This document shows positions 60,337 to 64,000 of a DNA stretch of 64,000 bases, in pieces. Made by a program: the position numbers and the translations under genes. Origin of the DNA: Thuidium tamariscinum (Eukaryota; Streptophyta; Bryopsida; Hypnales; Thuidiaceae); the NCBI GenBank assembly GCA_947034885.2, contig OX344757.2, positions 21,570,001-21,634,000 of the forward strand, read 5' to 3'. Each line of letters opens with the position of its first letter. The first letter of the stretch is position 1. The notes beneath the pieces are model-generated. The model worked only from the letters and a program-made list of their open reading frames with translations. It did no database searches and was not told where the DNA came from.

Positions 60337-61256
60337 CCCCTAAAGGACCATTGTCCCCTCGGGGGACAATTTGGAATTCGGGCAGGTTCCGTAGACCTCA
60401 ATTTTTAATGAATCTTTTTGAAACTTTCTCATAAGATAGGAAAACGGATTAGCTTCATGGGAATGTAATTTTTATTTCAATTGGTGACCGGGAGCAAAAG
60501 TTATACCACAAAAGCCCAAATTTTCATTCAGCGGGCAGAATTTTTTTTTTGCAAAAAGTCAAAATTTAATTTTTTAATTTTTTATTCTAAAATAATATAT
60601 TTTTGCCTACATGTGAAGCTTTGATTCACTCTATTTGGACTTATAATGAGAAAGTTATGGACAATCTTGTTTTTCGGGCAATCTAAACAATTTCTTGAAA
60701 AAATAACTTATAGGATTCATTTTTGAATGCAATTTTCACAATTTTTCAAAAAAATTGTTGGACAAGGTTATGTTTAATTTCTAGAACAATCTCACCATTG
60801 GAATTATTGTATTTCAATCCCATCTTAGAGTTATTAACCATTTAGTTTTTCTTTCAATCTTAGACCTACATCTACTTAACAATTTTTTAAAGAATGAAAA
60901 TCACGTGTTTTTTGTGTGAATTTTTTTTTCTAGACTCTCAACTCAATTTCTTAACACAAAAAATTATAAATTCAAAGTCTATAGTGCAATTTTTTAATAC
61001 AAATTCCAGTCAAAGTCATCTGAAATTGCAAACCACAGTTCAAAAAAACTTGTGTTTCCAACTTTGAATGCTCATATCTTCCAATCTGTGCGGTCAAACT
61101 TCATGAAATTTTTACCACTTGATCTCAATCAAGTTAAGTACAAGATCCTACGGTTAGATTCTTAAATTTTTGTTTTTTTGTTTTCTTGGATGAATGCAAC
61201 AGAAATGGCAGTTTTGAGAGGTTTTTGATAGAAAAAAGGCCTTGGTCCTTTAGGGG
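60337..61256 (-). mobile_element. TTAA-flanked element, family P1, 920 bp, reversed copy
   Basis: Ends CCCCTAAAGGACC and GGTCCTTTAGGGG with TTAA on both sides (60333-60336 and 61257-61260). It is the reverse complement of 30534-31444 with only scattered differences and small changes in homopolymer runs, making P1 the youngest-looking TTAA family here. Confidence 0.9.
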
Positions 61257-61379
61257 TTAAAATAAAAACCAAAACAACAATATGCACCTTCACTTTTCAT
61301 AATTTAGAACAACATTTCAAAAACCATGCAATATTTAGTGTCTGCTCCTACTTTCATTTTCTTGAGAGCAGACCTACAG

Positions 61380-62450
61380 CTACAGTGTGAAACAACACTG
61401 TAAACGTTTTGCACCATTGATCTCCCTTGTCAAAGGAAGATCAATGGTGCAAATCATTTAAAGTGTTGCTTCCCAGTGCAGCTGTGGCCATCATGCTCTT
61501 ACACCGAACATTCATCCATCCCCTGCACCAACCGACCCCTATTCCGATTCACCTGATAAAGCTGGCGTCGCTTCTTGGACCTCCCTCACCTGTTTCTCTT
61601 CCCGAGGATGCTCTTTTCTGAATTTCTTTCTGGTAAGGAACTAGCAGTCATTAATTATGTTAGTTGTAAGGCAGACATTATACATTATACTGGTGAATTG
61701 GTGACACAGTATTACAGTAGGCACAACCACAACAAAAAGATTAACAGGGTTTTGTGGTCACCGTTCTCTCCCCACCACAAAAAAAAAGGGAAAAAAAAGG
61801 AAAAAAAGGGGGAAAAAAAAGGGGAAAAAAGAAGATTAATAGTGCAAAATTCTAGTAGTCTGTGTCCTGTCCTTCCTCCAGTGAGTCAAGCCTTTAGCTT
61901 AACTTTGAAGCGTGCTGACGTCCATATTTTGGATGATGAACAGAGGGCTTCAAGGCCCGGTTTCATCCAATTAACTTCTCATTTATCAATTATAATATTT
62001 GAATCTAGAAAAGACAACCTTCTTTAATGACCAAATTCATTAAATTCTGGTAAATGATATATCTGTACAAAACTATAAGCGAAAGTGTGCAAAAATTCAA
62101 AAAAGGATTGAGACGCTTAAGGGTTAAGTTACCCCCGGATCTTTTTCCAGTCTCTTTGAGTCTTCTGTTTCCCAATGAGGAGGATTCAGGGAGCTTCCTT
62201 CAGCTTCCGGTTTCCACGCACACCGAAGCCCGCAAAGCCGCCCTCAACTTCAGTTCTTCCAGAGCCTGGCACCACGCTTCAGTCGGCCGGCCTGCGGCCT
62301 GCCCTTCAGACTCTTCCCTTAACTTATCTTTGATCCTCCTCCTGTGGCGGTCCCTTCAGTGGCCTTCTGGGTCTGGCAGATGGTCATTAGTTTGATTAGG
62401 CAGCGGGGTCAGTTCACTCAGTTGCCCCTTAAGTTGACTTCAGGGGGGGA
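61380..62450. other. GC-richer island 7 with poly-A/G tract
   Basis: A run of A and G homopolymers at 61779-61833 is followed by GC-rich sequence. CGCTTAAGGG-TTAA at about 62116-62126 looks like a P-family right end without a recognised left end. Plus-strand frames at 61575-62027 and 62054-62395 have no recognisable domain. Confidence 0.35.
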
Positions 62451-63960
62451 AAAGCATCAATCTGATCAAACTTGACAGTTTAAGACAAAATAATTCCCAT
62501 TAACTTTTCCAAATTTCAAGAGCAGCCTTTCAGGAAAGGCAGAACTTTCGAACATTGGGTGAAGGGAAGGGCACCCACAACCCGTACCAAGGCTTTTTTT
62601 TTGACAAGTGTCCCCTCTCTAGTCCCACTACATATGCTAGTTTTGGGAGGGAGGGACAAATAGAGGTCAAAATTCTGATAGTCTAGCAAAATTTTGCCAG
62701 AAAAAACAACCTTGTCTCATACCCCCCACTAAAAAAATGTCTTGTTTTAGAGGTGGGCTTCGTAGCGAGTTTCCTTGTGATAAGTGAAATCTGTATAATT
62801 GGTGATCAAAGATGTTTCATTCATTGATCACATATTTCATCTATATATAGATGGGGCATATACATCTATTCTAGAAATTCTAAAGATTTTAGAAAAAACA
62901 TCTAGGCATTCTTCTTTACGCTTTGCCCTCCTTGTTAGTGTCTTTTCTTGCCAAAATTTCTACAACCTTGGTGATTATTCTATGAGTAATCAACACTAAC
63001 TCAATATACTTATTATTATTGAGCACATGTGATTTTTATTAGATAGGGGACAAGGATTTCATTGCACTTTGGTAAGCAATTTTTGGACTCTTTATGAATC
63101 AATAATTATGGAAGTTCAAAGTATTGTTTGAAGGTGTATCGGAAATTAACAATGGGCTCTCCTAGCTAGGCTCTATTAGGTTCTCTTGTTCTAATTGTGT
63201 GCGTTTTATGTCATCAATATCCAAATTTCAATATCACTCTTAAAAGTTCAAATGTTGGTGTTACATTTTTGCCATTGATGGTTAGTGGTACAAGTACCTT
63301 AGAATTAGTTCAATGGTAACTAAATCCAATGATGCTTCAAGATATCAAATTCACTTTGGCTTAACTGCATTGGTAAACAATGTCTACATAAGGTAACAAC
63401 ACCTATCTAGACCAACTATTTTTCTTCAATTCCCGTATCAAACCATTTTTCAAGTACAAAGTCTTGTTATTTTCTCTATTTTCATCCTAAATAGAAATTC
63501 TATAGATTCTTTCACCCATTTTTTTGGCCAATGTTACCAAATTGCAACCATTTTTTCTTTTCTCTCTCAATTCTTCCTTCTAACTAGCCACCATTCCCCC
63601 CCAAAACATTGATCTTCTTCACACACGAAATCCATGATGTTCAACAAGTGGATAACATTCTGATCCACAACCCAGTGAGAGCTGGTGTACACACCACATC
63701 CGACATTCCCACACCGCGACTTCAAATAAAATCTGTCACCAAATGTGTGGGCAGTATTTTGCATTGGAAGTTTGAAAGACAAAAGGCACCTTGAGTTCAT
63801 GTTTCCATGCAGGCCGGCTGCAGCTGAAATTTCCGACTAATATTTCCATAGCACGTCACCTTTCATTATTATTATTATTATCATTATTATTATCATTATG
63901 AGTGCTTGCATTGCATGGGTAGATTCGTCATCCTCTTGGTGTGATGTAAATTTTATAAGT
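62451..63960. other. Unassigned intergenic DNA
   Basis: (ATT)n-like repeats lie at 63865-63897. Short frames at 63567-63800 match nothing I know. Confidence 0.35.
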
Positions 63961-63970
63961 TATATATAAG
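63961..63970 (+). promoter_or_regulatory. Possible TATA box near the right edge
   Basis: TATATATAAG followed by GC-richer CCCCAGCAG fits a plant core promoter reading rightward, but in AT-rich DNA such a match is common and the downstream gene, if any, lies outside the window. Confidence 0.2.
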
Positions 63971-64000
63971 CCCCAGCAGATCATGTGATCCTCACCTGAA

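Noticed and set aside
7842..64000. LTR retrotransposon bodies
   Set aside because: No reverse transcriptase, integrase, protease or gag motifs were seen in the open frames, and no paired LTRs with primer-binding sites were found by eye.

Overview
The window is nuclear DNA from a land plant. The evidence is a GARP/MYB-like transcription factor of the plant LUX ARRHYTHMO/PCL1 family, a plant-style GT-AG intron, and long AT-rich intergenic DNA packed with non-autonomous transposons. The lineage cannot be fixed from the sequence. A LUX-type gene with an intron and tens of kilobases of degraded repeats fit a large-genome, probably non-flowering plant (fern, lycophyte or similar), but that is a weak inference.

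Layout. Positions 1-1.3 kb are unassigned, followed by a reversed TTAA-flanked transposon (1287-1986). About 2.0-7.4 kb is one minus-strand gene: a LUX-like evening-complex gene with coding exons at 5254-4981 and 4743-3602, a 237-bp intron, a long 5' region with uORFs and GA/CT-rich tracts, and a probable long 3' UTR. It is the only protein gene I can support. From 7.4 to 64 kb I see no convincing protein gene. That part is AT-rich repeat DNA broken by several GC-rich islands (about 12.4-12.7, 16.8-17.4, 21.1-22.3, 43.9-44.2, 44.9-45.2, 54.4-55.1 and 61.4-62.4 kb).

The most striking content is a large set of short non-autonomous elements, none with a transposase. At least five related families (called P1-P5 here; about 220-1340 bp) begin with CCC(C/G/T)TAA-like inverted ends and sit between TTAA tetranucleotides. 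Paralogous unoccupied copies within the window show that TTAA is the duplicated target. This is the behaviour of piggyBac-type transposons, which are poorly known in land plants. Other families are a 298-bp hAT-like MITE with perfect 8-bp target duplications, a TA-flanked family with AGGTAGAACC ends, a family with TAGC-GTGCTA ends and a (TA)30 core, a 1.4-kb fold-back element built from about 175-bp repeats, and a 308-bp MITE with TAAT duplications. Several are nested, giving a relative order of insertion.

Functionally, the LUX-like protein would bind GATWCG sites and act with ELF3 and ELF4 in the circadian evening complex. The remaining DNA looks like transposon-derived intergenic sequence.
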